Assembly: GCA_964544885.1 (NCBI GenBank)
Contig: CAZJDX010000017.1
Span: 11,850-75,849, forward strand
Length of the DNA stretch: 64,000 nucleotides
Direction: 5' to 3'
Origin: QQVM01 sp964544885
Lineage (GTDB): Bacteria; Bacteroidota; Bacteroidia; AKYH767-A; 2013-40CM-41-45
Below are positions 17,252 through 24,618 of this stretch, in pieces. The number at the start of each line of letters is the position of its first letter. Position 1 is the stretch's first letter. The position numbers were made by a program, and so were the translations under genes. The notes beneath the pieces were generated by a model that was not told the origin of the DNA, did not search any database, and saw only the letters and a list, made by a program, of their open reading frames with translations.

Positions 17252-18523
17252 TCAGGATATGCTGTTGAAACCGGTATAAGACCGTATGGCATCCGGAATA
17301 AGAACGCCATTTTCTGACTGATTATTTTCAAGTAATGCGGCAACAATACGCGGGAGGGCAAGCGCGCTGCCATTCAGGGTATGGGCCAGTTGCGGCTTTT
17401 CCGTTCCGGACCGGAAACGCAGTTTCATGCGATTCGACTGGAAGGTTTCAAAGTTCGATACGGAACTTACTTCGAGCCATTTTTTCTGTGCCGCACTGAA
17501 GACTTCAAAATCATAGGTGAGGGCGGACGCAAAACTCATATCTCCGCCACATAAACGAAGGATCCTGAATGGAAGTCCCAGCGATCGCAGCAAGGAGGAA
17601 ACGTGTTCCACCATTTCATCCAATACCTCATAAGACCTGTCGGGATGTTGTACCTGTACGATCTCCACCTTGTCGAACTGATGGAGGCGGTTCAGTCCTC
17701 TCACATCCTTTCCGTAACTTCCGGCTTCACGCCTGAAGCAAGGTGTATAGGCGCACATCTTCACCGGAAGTTCTTCCTGTTTTAAAATGACATCCCTGAG
17801 AATATTGGTGACAGGTACTTCGGCGGTAGGAATGAGGTAAAACTCATCAAGACCTACATGATACATCTGGGAATCCTTATCCGGCAACTGACCGGTACCA
17901 AAGCCCGAATCTTTATTGATAAGAATGGGCGGCTGAATTTCTTTGTAGCCAGCTTCGATGGCCTTATCCAGAAAATAATTGATCAGAGCGCGCTGAAGTC
18001 TGGCCCCTTTCCCTTTGTAGACAGGAAATCCAGCACCGGTAAGCTTCACCCCCAGCTCAAAGTCAATGATGTCGTATTGTTCGCTAAGTTCCCAGTGCGC
18101 CTTTGCTTCTGCCGGAAGTTGTGGAATGCTCCCTTCCTGGTGCACCACTTCGTTATCCTGTGCGGTACGTCCTGCCGGTACATTCGCTGATGGCAGGTTA
18201 GGAAGCTTAACCAGTTCTTCCACCAGGTCCGATTCAAGTGAATTTAATTTCTCCTGCAATGACTGCGAGCTTTGTTTCAAGGCAGCGCTTTTGTTCTTCA
18301 GATCATCGGCTTCCGCCTTCATCCCTTTTTTATAGAGAATACCTACCTCTTTCGCAATATTGTTCTGTTGGTGCAACAAGGTATCCAGTTCATTCTGAAC
18401 CTTTCTCCTGTCTTCATCTATATTCAGAATGAGTTTTATCTGTGCTGCGGCTTCATATTGCTTGATGGCAAGACGCCTTATAATTTCCCCGGGATTCTCC
18501 CTGATCACACTTAATTGAAGCAT
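17252..18523 (-). CDS. serS: Seryl-tRNA synthetase
   Basis: Charges tRNA-Ser with serine. It has 423 residues. The N-terminal long coiled-coil tRNA-binding arm covers about residues 30-110. The class II catalytic core shows motif 2, CFRREAGSYGKDVRGLNRLH (about 263-282), and motif 3 within LNGSALALPRIVAALLE (about 385-400). ATG at 18523 gives the normal N-terminus MLQLSVIRENPGEIIRRL. It appears to be the first gene of a five-gene minus-strand run ending at 13210. The assignment is secure. Confidence 0.98.
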   Translation of the reverse strand: MLQLSVIRENPGEIIRRLAIKQYEAAAQIKLILNIDEDRRKVQNELDTLLHQQNNIAKEVGILYKKGMKAEADDLKNKSAALKQSSQSLQEKLNSLESDLVEELVKLPNLPSANVPAGRTAQDNEVVHQEGSIPQLPAEAKAHWELSEQYDIIDFELGVKLTGAGFPVYKGKGARLQRALINYFLDKAIEAGYKEIQPPILINKDSGFGTGQLPDKDSQMYHVGLDEFYLIPTAEVPVTNILRDVILKQEELPVKMCAYTPCFRREAGSYGKDVRGLNRLHQFDKVEIVQVQHPDRSYEVLDEMVEHVSSLLRSLGLPFRILRLCGGDMSFASALTYDFEVFSAAQKKWLEVSSVSNFETFQSNRMKLRFRSGTEKPQLAHTLNGSALALPRIVAALLENNQSENGVLIPDAIRSYTGFNSIS

Positions 18524-18623
18524 AGGTTCTAAATGAAATGTAAAAATACGCTTTTACCTTCGTATTTGTGATACTGAAAACAAGGTAGCGGTTTTAATAC
18601 CGAAGGCAAGGCAATTCAATCCG

Positions 18624-19286
18624 TCACAGGTAGGTAGAGAGTACTTCTTCCTCCTTTTTCCTGCTAATAGCAGGGACCTGTGCCGATCCGGCAACATATC
18701 CGACGGGAATAAGCAGGAAGGCCTTCTCATTTTCAGGCCGGTTCAGAATATCTTTCAGAAAATTCATCTGCCCGGGAGTATGTGTCAGCGCCGCAAGACC
18801 TGAATTATACAGTGCCATAAGTAAAAATCCGCAGGCAATACCGGTCGATTCCTGTACATAGTAGTTAGGATATTTTTCATTTTCCCTGATATCAAAAACC
18901 TTTTTGAATACAACAATTAGCCAGGGAGCCTTTTCAAGAAATGGCTTTTCCCAGGTAGTACCCATTGGTCTCAGGTCTTCAAGCCACTGATCAGTCATCC
19001 GTCCGTGATAACTTTTATATTCTTCCTCTTCGGCCGCCATCCTGATTCTGCGTTTGAGGGAAGGATCACCAACGATGCAAAACGACCAGGGTTGTTTATT
19101 GGCGCCTGAAGGGGCTGATGAAGCCGTCATGATAAAGTTCCGTATGACCTCCAGAGGGACTTCCCTTTCCGAAAAATCGCGGACGCTTCTTCGCTTTCCA
19201 GCCCATTCCAGAAAATCTCTGCTCTTTAACAGCATTTCCTCCTGACTTACTTCCGGGATCGAATAGGTAATAAATGGATATTGCAT
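18624..19286 (-). CDS. Iodotyrosine-deiodinase-like nitroreductase-family flavoprotein
   Basis: A 220-residue FMN flavoprotein of the nitroreductase fold. The FMN-phosphate motif KRRSVRDFSE is at 31-40 and SSAPSGANKQPWSF at 56-69. The lid segment carries Glu89, Tyr93 and Lys114 with the same spacing (+4, +25) as the substrate-binding Glu-Tyr-Lys triad of iodotyrosine deiodinase (human E157, Y161, K182). TTWEKPFLEKAPWLIVVFK (111-129) also resembles IYD strongly. IYD enzymes reductively remove halogens from halotyrosines; a homologue from the Bacteroidota Haliscomenobacter is known to be active. A dehalogenase role is therefore more likely than a generic nitroreductase. No signal peptide is present. 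It stands alone and is divergent from the DUF2461 gene. Confidence 0.85.
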   Translation of the reverse strand: MQYPFITYSIPEVSQEEMLLKSRDFLEWAGKRRSVRDFSEREVPLEVIRNFIMTASSAPSGANKQPWSFCIVGDPSLKRRIRMAAEEEEYKSYHGRMTDQWLEDLRPMGTTWEKPFLEKAPWLIVVFKKVFDIRENEKYPNYYVQESTGIACGFLLMALYNSGLAALTHTPGQMNFLKDILNRPENEKAFLLIPVGYVAGSAQVPAISRKKEEEVLSTYL

Positions 19287-19588
19287 CTGTTTTTAAAATT
19301 AGATTTCTGTATAATGAGCCCTTAAAGTGCATCTTGCGTTAGAGCTCAGGAATTATTGTGTTAGACAAAGCCGAGAGGATTAAGACAAGATACCACTCTT
19401 TGAAAAGGAAAAAGGCCTCTGGCAAGAGTACATCAGTCATTAGTGCTATAAGATTAGTGGCGCCTGCCAGTGTCATTCCCTGCAGTCGCTTCTTTATCCT
19501 GCCCTAAAGATAGTATGTCGCGGAATGGATACATAAAACAGGAAAAATTAATATATTGTTATTCTATAAATGATTACAAGACAATCTC
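19287..19588. other. Divergent intergenic region, no recognisable element
   Basis: 302 bases between the IYD-like gene and the DUF2461 gene. It should hold both promoters, but I see no clear TAnnTTTG box, hairpin or small ORF with coding character. Confidence 0.5.
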
Positions 19589-20248
19589 ATGATCTCACCT
19601 GCCACGCTAAAATTTCTGTCGAGCCTTAAAAAGAACAATAATAAAGATTGGTTTGACAAGCACAAGAATGACTATCTCTCTGCCAAAGCAAATATGGAAA
19701 TGACTGTCGCTGAATTTATCGGCTCGATTGCAAAATTTGATAAGGCCATTGCCGGTCTGGATCCGGCAAAATGTCTTTTCAGAATCTATAAAGATGTTCG
19801 ATTTTCCAAGGATAAAAGTCCGTATAAAACAAATTTAGGCGCCAGCATCAACCCAAATGGAAAGCAGAAAGTGGAACCGGTTTATTACCTGCATATTGAG
19901 CCTGGAAATTCATTTATAGCCGGAGGTATGTGGATGCCTCCTGCTGAAGAACTGAAAAAGATAAGACAGGAAATAGATTATAATGGCAAAGTCTTAAAAA
20001 AAATACTTGGAAACGACGTATTTAAAAAACAATTCGGGGGACTATCGGCGGAATATAAATTAAAGACAACACCCAAAGGTTATGACAAGAATCATCCGGA
20101 TATTGAATTGTTACGGCATACCAGTTACATTGTTTGGGCAAAACTGAGTGATAAGTTGATTTGTTCAAAAGCCTTGCACAAAGACCTTGCACAGAAAGCA
20201 AAGCTCATAAAGCCTTTTCTTGATTTTCTAAGAGTGGCGCTTAGTTGA
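19589..20248 (+). CDS. DUF2461 (TIGR02453) family protein
   Basis: A 219-residue soluble protein with the family pattern: an N-terminal FLSSLKKNNNKDWFDKHK, then RIYKDVRFSKDKSPYKTNLG (about 69-88), YYLHIEPG and GGMWMPPAEELKKIRQEID (about 110-133). This family is widespread and has no established function. No signal peptide or membrane segment is seen. It is a single gene, divergent from the IYD-like gene and convergent with the DUF2807-like gene. Confidence 0.9.
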   Translation: MISPATLKFLSSLKKNNNKDWFDKHKNDYLSAKANMEMTVAEFIGSIAKFDKAIAGLDPAKCLFRIYKDVRFSKDKSPYKTNLGASINPNGKQKVEPVYYLHIEPGNSFIAGGMWMPPAEELKKIRQEIDYNGKVLKKILGNDVFKKQFGGLSAEYKLKTTPKGYDKNHPDIELLRHTSYIVWAKLSDKLICSKALHKDLAQKAKLIKPFLDFLRVALS

Positions 20249-20575
20249 GGAAAATACTATCAGCTTCTGAAAGGATATCAATCTCTGATAACAGGGTTGA
20301 TGAAAGAAGTGTATGAGAACTCGCGGAGAATTTTATCCCGCTTTGTTTTCTAAAACCAATGCGGCATTGAACCAGAAAGGTATTGAGGGCAACAGGTATT
20401 TTGCGGATAAGTTCAATGATCGATGGCACCTGACTGATCGAATTCGGAATTACTTGTTTGATAAAAAAATACCCACACAATGTTTGTGCAGGTATTTGTC
20501 CTCCGGATTTTACGATGTTTAACCAAAACAAAATTTCCCCGTCGGATCTCTTTTCCCGGTACTATATCAGACCTC
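20249..20575. other. Convergent intergenic region with a terminator
   Basis: 327 bases between two convergent genes. The only structure I see is the hairpin at 20463-20497. A 69-codon plus-strand frame at 20313-20522 has no family resemblance and crosses the hairpin, so I do not call it. Confidence 0.5.
20463..20497 (-). terminator. Intrinsic terminator downstream of the DUF2807-like gene
   Basis: Stem AAATACC (20467-20473) with GGTATTT (20491-20497), an inner CACA/TGTG pairing, and on the minus strand a run of T after the stem (plus-strand A-run 20463-20469). It lies about 80 bases after the stop codon at 20576. Confidence 0.6.
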
Positions 20576-21043
20576 TTAGTGAAGGTGATTCATTCCAATT
20601 GTAGCGGACCTGGATTTAAGCGCGCGTACATCAAGATTTACTGCGGCACCTTCTTCGGCGCGTATTTTCAGCATATCGGTATCAATGTATCCGCTGGCGC
20701 TTACTTTCGTATTGCCTTTAACATAAAGTGAGGCAAGTTCCTTCACACCAACTTCTATCCTGGTTTTCTTCCCTTTCCTGTCTTTGTTGTTGGTCTGAAT
20801 AATAAACAGGGTATCATTCTTCAGAAGCGTTGTCATATTCATCAGCTGATCGTTGGTTCCTTCAAGAGTGATCTCAAATTTTGCGGTTGGAACCAATACA
20901 AGTTCAGCATCGCCTTGCATCATGATTGAATGATAAGGCTGGGATGTTCGAACTTCCGAGAGTAAAGCGCTCCCTGCGCTTGCATGTTTTGTGAATGCGA
21001 ATGAACACAAAACAAATGCCAGAATGGCTTGGATCTTTTTCAT
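20576..21043 (-). CDS. Secreted DUF2807-like (GIN domain) protein
   Basis: A 155-residue exported protein with a signal peptide (about 1-23, ending ASAG). The remainder reads like the repeating beta-strand pattern of the head GIN domain (DUF2807): YHSIMMQGDAELVLVP, then FEITLEGTND, ELASLYVKGNTKVSASGYI and MLKIRAEEGAAVNLDV. It is shorter than typical family members (often over 200 residues), so it may be a single half-domain. It follows the TonB receptor gene in the same direction after 177 bases. Its function is unknown; the family is usually extracytoplasmic. Confidence 0.65.
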   Translation of the reverse strand: MKKIQAILAFVLCSFAFTKHASAGSALLSEVRTSQPYHSIMMQGDAELVLVPTAKFEITLEGTNDQLMNMTTLLKNDTLFIIQTNNKDRKGKKTRIEVGVKELASLYVKGNTKVSASGYIDTDMLKIRAEEGAAVNLDVRALKSRSATIGMNHLH

Positions 21044-21220
21044 GTGATTATTATTTGCATGTGAAACATAAACTGTATATGCAAATATCGAAGGATCAAC
21101 CGGAATATTTTACTGAAGGAGTCCTGAGAACATCACATTTAGGATGGCCTTAACAAAGTTTAGGATAATTTAACCAAATATCTTCAGTGATGTAGGTAGA
21201 ACCCGCATCAAATCCAAAGC

Positions 21221-23593
21221 TCAAAATGTAAGTCGATACAGGGGAACAGGGAAAAGTCCGAGCTGATATTCCGTTTTCACCTTGCCGGTTTTCGGATCAT
21301 AAATCTCCTGCCATATATTCTGTGTATTAAAAACATTGTCGATATCAAGCGACAGCTCGTGGGTAGCTCGTTTCCTGTTCAGCCGGTAGCTTATCTTAAT
21401 GTCCGTTCTGAAATAGTCCTTTCTCCTTGCTTCGTAGGCTCTTGAGTAATCGAACCTGGTCTCGCCCAGTCTCCCGGATTCAATCATATCAATAGGTATA
21501 TACCTTTTCCCACCCGCATAGGTGGTCCTGAAGTTGAATCCGATCACATTCTTTCCCCTTATGGTCCACTCCTTACCTGCCAGCGCATTCAGGGTAAAAT
21601 TACCATTGAATGCCGTGTTCCTCTCTACCCCGTCACTTCCACGGTACTTAGATTCGAATAAGGAACCCGTGATCAGGAAATAATATCCCTGACTGTAAAA
21701 TTTCTCAAGAGTGAGTTCAACTCCATAATTCTTTCCTGTCCCTCCATTGAAAAGACTGTCAACACCGCCAATTCCAAAATCAGCACCTTCATTAAGAATC
21801 GAATACCAGGTCGGCCGCATCTCAATGGGTATATTTTTCAGGTCCTGAAAGTATGTCTCCGCCTTCACTCTCATATTCTTTCCAAGAGATTTATCAAAGG
21901 CAAGAACATAGTGAATACTCTTATTAAGCCCAAGGTCACGGTTGGTTTCGGTGTAGCTTCCGTTCTCCAGGTAAGTTTTCTGAAGATAAATATACATAGG
22001 TTGCAACTGGCTGTGAAAGCCCGCTCCGGCGCTGAGGGATTGTCCCTCTTTCATCTCCCAACGCAAACCCATACGGGGTTCAATAGCGTAGGTATTGTTG
22101 AGCATAAATTGCTGATAATGAAGACCGGCATTAAGACTAAGCTGATCGCTGAATTTATGCTGCAACTGGGTATATGCCTGGAGTAAGAAACTGCCATCCT
22201 CAAAGTCGGTATACTTCTGCCAGTGATCGTGTTCGAAAGAACTGTCGCGATACGCATACTGATAGCGATCAAGAATAATTCCGGCCTTAAGATAATCCCT
22301 GGAACTGAATTTCTTGTTCCAGCTGTAGTTGACGGAATATCTCTGCTGGTTAGAATTGTTCCGGTAAACAGGAAAGGGGGTATTATCCGTTTCACTGATG
22401 GAATCCACCTTATAATCTTCTCCCGAAGTGCTTGCCGACAGACTTAGTTTAGAATAGGTGGTGGAGTTGAAAAAGTAAGTGTGCTGCAGACCGATTACTC
22501 CCATGTTATTTCCAAAGTACCCGTTTTGACGTTCATCGTCGGTATACAGATCAGTGGCAGTCGTATCTCTGTCTTTATCCAGCACATCTACATCACTGAT
22601 CCCGCCAATTCCATAGATGGTGAACCTGCCTGCCCTTGAATTGGGAAAATTAATATTAAAGGACAAGTCCTGATATGCAGGCACAGCGGCTCCTGCGCCG
22701 AAATCGATACCAACCGCTTTGAATACTCCGAGCGTTGAGTAACGGTAGTTCACAAGATAGGACGCTCCGCCCTTTTGTCCGATTGGACCTTCCGCGCCGA
22801 ACTCAAAACCATTGAAACCAAGCTGCGCCAGGTACTCTCTCTTCTCATTATTGCCGGTACGCATCTGAAGATCGAATACTCCGGCAAGCGCGTTACCGTA
22901 TTCAGCAGGAAAAGCAGAGGTCATGAAATCAGACTTATCCAACAGGTTATTATTGAGAATGCTTATTGGCCCTCCTGTGGTTCCAATGGATCCGAAGTGA
23001 TTCGGATTAGGAATCTCCATTCCGTTAAGTCTCCATAAGAGGCCGAGCGGCGAATTTCCCCGGATGATGATGTCGTTTCGCGCATCATTGGCCCCGCTCA
23101 CGCCGGCATAATTGGCAGCCATTCTGGAAGGATCATTCAGGCTGCCCGCATACCGTGAAGTTTCTTCAACTGTAAAGGAGCGGGCGCTGACAGTTGACAT
23201 TTCATTATTCGCGCGATCTTTCTGGCGTTCTGCAACAATAGTGACCTCCCTTCCCTGTACAACCGATTGTTCGAGTTCAATTTCAAGAACCACTTCCTTG
23301 CCTGATGTCAGTATGACCGGTATTGTCGCTTCCTTATACCCAACAAAAGTCACCCTCAGAAATCTTCTTCCCAGCGGAACATTCTCAAGCCGGAACTTGC
23401 CATCAAGATCACAGACAGCGCCATTGGTGCTGACAGAATCCAGTAATAATACGGCTGCACCTGTAAGTTTCTCCTGGCTAACCTTATCCGTAACAGTACC
23501 CCTGATAACCTGAACTGGTAGTTGCGCATTTGAATCAACCGGAATCGCGAATATGAAGAATGGAATTAATAAGATGAACAAGAACTTTGACAT
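21221..23593 (-). CDS. TonB-dependent receptor with N-terminal carboxypeptidase-like domain
   Basis: A 790-residue outer-membrane active transporter. Signal peptide about 1-23. A carboxypeptidase-D-like regulatory domain covers about 27-115 (IRGTVTDKVSQEKLTGAAVL...VPLGRRFLRVTFVGYKEATI). The plug domain follows from about 130 (NNEMSTVSARSFTVEE...NDIIIRGNSPLGLLWRLNG), then a beta barrel ending with SLDIDNVFNTQNIWQEIYD and a terminal LYRLTF aromatic signature. It has no SusD partner next door, so it is probably not a SusC glycan importer; siderophore, metal or peptide uptake is possible. TonB and ExbBD are not in the window. The frame is intact and the assignment of class is secure. Confidence 0.93.
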   Translation of the reverse strand: MSKFLFILLIPFFIFAIPVDSNAQLPVQVIRGTVTDKVSQEKLTGAAVLLLDSVSTNGAVCDLDGKFRLENVPLGRRFLRVTFVGYKEATIPVILTSGKEVVLEIELEQSVVQGREVTIVAERQKDRANNEMSTVSARSFTVEETSRYAGSLNDPSRMAANYAGVSGANDARNDIIIRGNSPLGLLWRLNGMEIPNPNHFGSIGTTGGPISILNNNLLDKSDFMTSAFPAEYGNALAGVFDLQMRTGNNEKREYLAQLGFNGFEFGAEGPIGQKGGASYLVNYRYSTLGVFKAVGIDFGAGAAVPAYQDLSFNINFPNSRAGRFTIYGIGGISDVDVLDKDRDTTATDLYTDDERQNGYFGNNMGVIGLQHTYFFNSTTYSKLSLSASTSGEDYKVDSISETDNTPFPVYRNNSNQQRYSVNYSWNKKFSSRDYLKAGIILDRYQYAYRDSSFEHDHWQKYTDFEDGSFLLQAYTQLQHKFSDQLSLNAGLHYQQFMLNNTYAIEPRMGLRWEMKEGQSLSAGAGFHSQLQPMYIYLQKTYLENGSYTETNRDLGLNKSIHYVLAFDKSLGKNMRVKAETYFQDLKNIPIEMRPTWYSILNEGADFGIGGVDSLFNGGTGKNYGVELTLEKFYSQGYYFLITGSLFESKYRGSDGVERNTAFNGNFTLNALAGKEWTIRGKNVIGFNFRTTYAGGKRYIPIDMIESGRLGETRFDYSRAYEARRKDYFRTDIKISYRLNRKRATHELSLDIDNVFNTQNIWQEIYDPKTGKVKTEYQLGLFPVPLYRLTF

Positions 23594-23724
23594 AACTGGA
23601 TTGAACGATTTGAAAGAGACCTGGTAAATATTTCCGTTTGTAACGTGAGGCGTATGGGTTTATTCAATAAAGACAAAATTAAACCGGCCCCTTGAGTATT
23701 GATTTTGATTTCATATCAGATCAT

Positions 23725-23760
23725 AAAAAAGAGGCAGTGAAAAAATCTCACTGCCTCTTT
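23725..23760 (-). terminator. Intrinsic terminator downstream of rpmA
   Basis: A perfect 12-bp stem: AAGAGGCAGTGA (23729-23740) with TCACTGCCTCTT (23748-23759) and a 7-base loop. On the minus strand it is followed by six T (plus-strand A-run 23725-23730). It ends about 20 bases after the rpmA stop and closes the rplU-rpmA operon. Confidence 0.9.
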
Positions 23761-23779
23761 CTTGTATACGATAAATGTC

Positions 23780-24046
23780 TTATGCTTCAGCCTGTACAGG
23801 ATTAACATAAACATAACTCTTTGAATTCAGTTTCTTGCGAAACTCAACTTTACCATCAACCAGGGCATAGAGCGTATGGTCCTTTCCGATGCCTACATTA
23901 TTACCCGGAAAATGCTTCGTACCACGCTGACGTACAATGATATTACCGGCAACGGCATGTTGTCCGCCAAATATTTTAATTCCGAGCCTTTTACTGTGCG
24001 ACTCGCGACCGTTTCTTGAACTACCAACACCTTTTTTGTGTGCCAT
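23780..24046 (-). CDS. rpmA: 50S ribosomal protein L27
   Basis: An 88-residue ribosomal protein. It starts MAHKKGVGSSRNGRES, the classic L27 N-terminus that reaches the peptidyl-transferase centre, and contains AGNIIVRQRGTKHFPGNNVG (about 33-52). It is encoded 36 bases after rplU, the near-universal arrangement, and is followed by a strong terminator. The assignment is secure. Confidence 0.98.
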   Translation of the reverse strand: MAHKKGVGSSRNGRESHSKRLGIKIFGGQHAVAGNIIVRQRGTKHFPGNNVGIGKDHTLYALVDGKVEFRKKLNSKSYVYVNPVQAEA

Positions 24047-24082
24047 CGTATTCTGTTTTTAATGTTTTGAAATCAAAATGGA

Positions 24083-24394
24083 TCAGGCCTTGATCCCGTC
24101 TATTACAATTTTCGTCAGATTCTGACGGTGACCACTTTGTTTCTGAAAGCCTTTGCGACGTTTCTTTTTAAAGATAATCACTTTATCGCCACGGAGATGA
24201 TTTACAATTTTCGCAGTCACACTTGCTCCTTTGATAATCGGAGCGCCTACTTTCACCTTACCATTGTCATCAACCAGAACTACGTCATTGAACTCCAGCT
24301 TCTTTCCATCTTCACCGGGAAGACGGTTAACGATGATGCTCTGGTCTTTCTGAACCTTGAACTGCTGGCCGGCTATATTTACAATCGCGTACAT
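24083..24394 (-). CDS. rplU: 50S ribosomal protein L21
   Basis: A 103-residue ribosomal protein that binds 23S rRNA. It starts MYAIVNIAGQQFKVQKDQ, typical of L21, and ends in a basic segment KKRRKGFQKQSGHRQNLTKI (about 77-96). It is the first gene of the rplU-rpmA operon and is preceded by the best promoter match in the window (24444-24474), giving a leader of about 45 nt. The assignment is secure. Confidence 0.98.
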   Translation of the reverse strand: MYAIVNIAGQQFKVQKDQSIIVNRLPGEDGKKLEFNDVVLVDDNGKVKVGAPIIKGASVTAKIVNHLRGDKVIIFKKKRRKGFQKQSGHRQNLTKIVIDGIKA

Positions 24395-24443
24395 TTTAAT
24401 TGAAATTAGGGTTTCTCTTATTCTTCCTTAATTTTAAGGGATG

Positions 24444-24474
24444 CAAAGATAATTATCCTTTTGTCAAAAACAAA
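24444..24474 (-). promoter_or_regulatory. Promoter of rplU-rpmA: TTTG-N19-TATCTTTG
   Basis: On the minus strand, TTTG (plus positions 24471-24474) is followed after exactly 19 nt by TATCTTTG (24444-24451). Both boxes match the Bacteroidota primary-sigma consensus. It lies 49 nt before the rplU start and fits a strongly expressed ribosomal operon. Confidence 0.8.
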
Positions 24475-24606
24475 GGCTTTTTAATGGATATTTAGCTTTA
24501 ATACATAAAAAACGAAGAAAAAACGAGGTTTTATCTAAAACCGGAAAACGGCAAATGGCCGTTCAGGAGGGTTGGCACCAACAAGGCAGGCTAAGCATGG
24601 CTGCAT

Positions 24607-24614
24607 TACCTTTA
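24607..24614 (+). promoter_or_regulatory. Possible -7 box (TACCTTTA) next to the DUF255 gene start
   Basis: One mismatch to TAnnTTTG, ending 4 nt before the ATG at 24619. No clear -33 element. If used, the transcript would begin at about the start codon. Confidence 0.35.
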
Positions 24615-24618
24615 GGGC

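Noticed and set aside
20313..20522. 69-codon plus-strand frame
   Set aside because: No family resemblance and it contains the terminator hairpin of the opposite gene.
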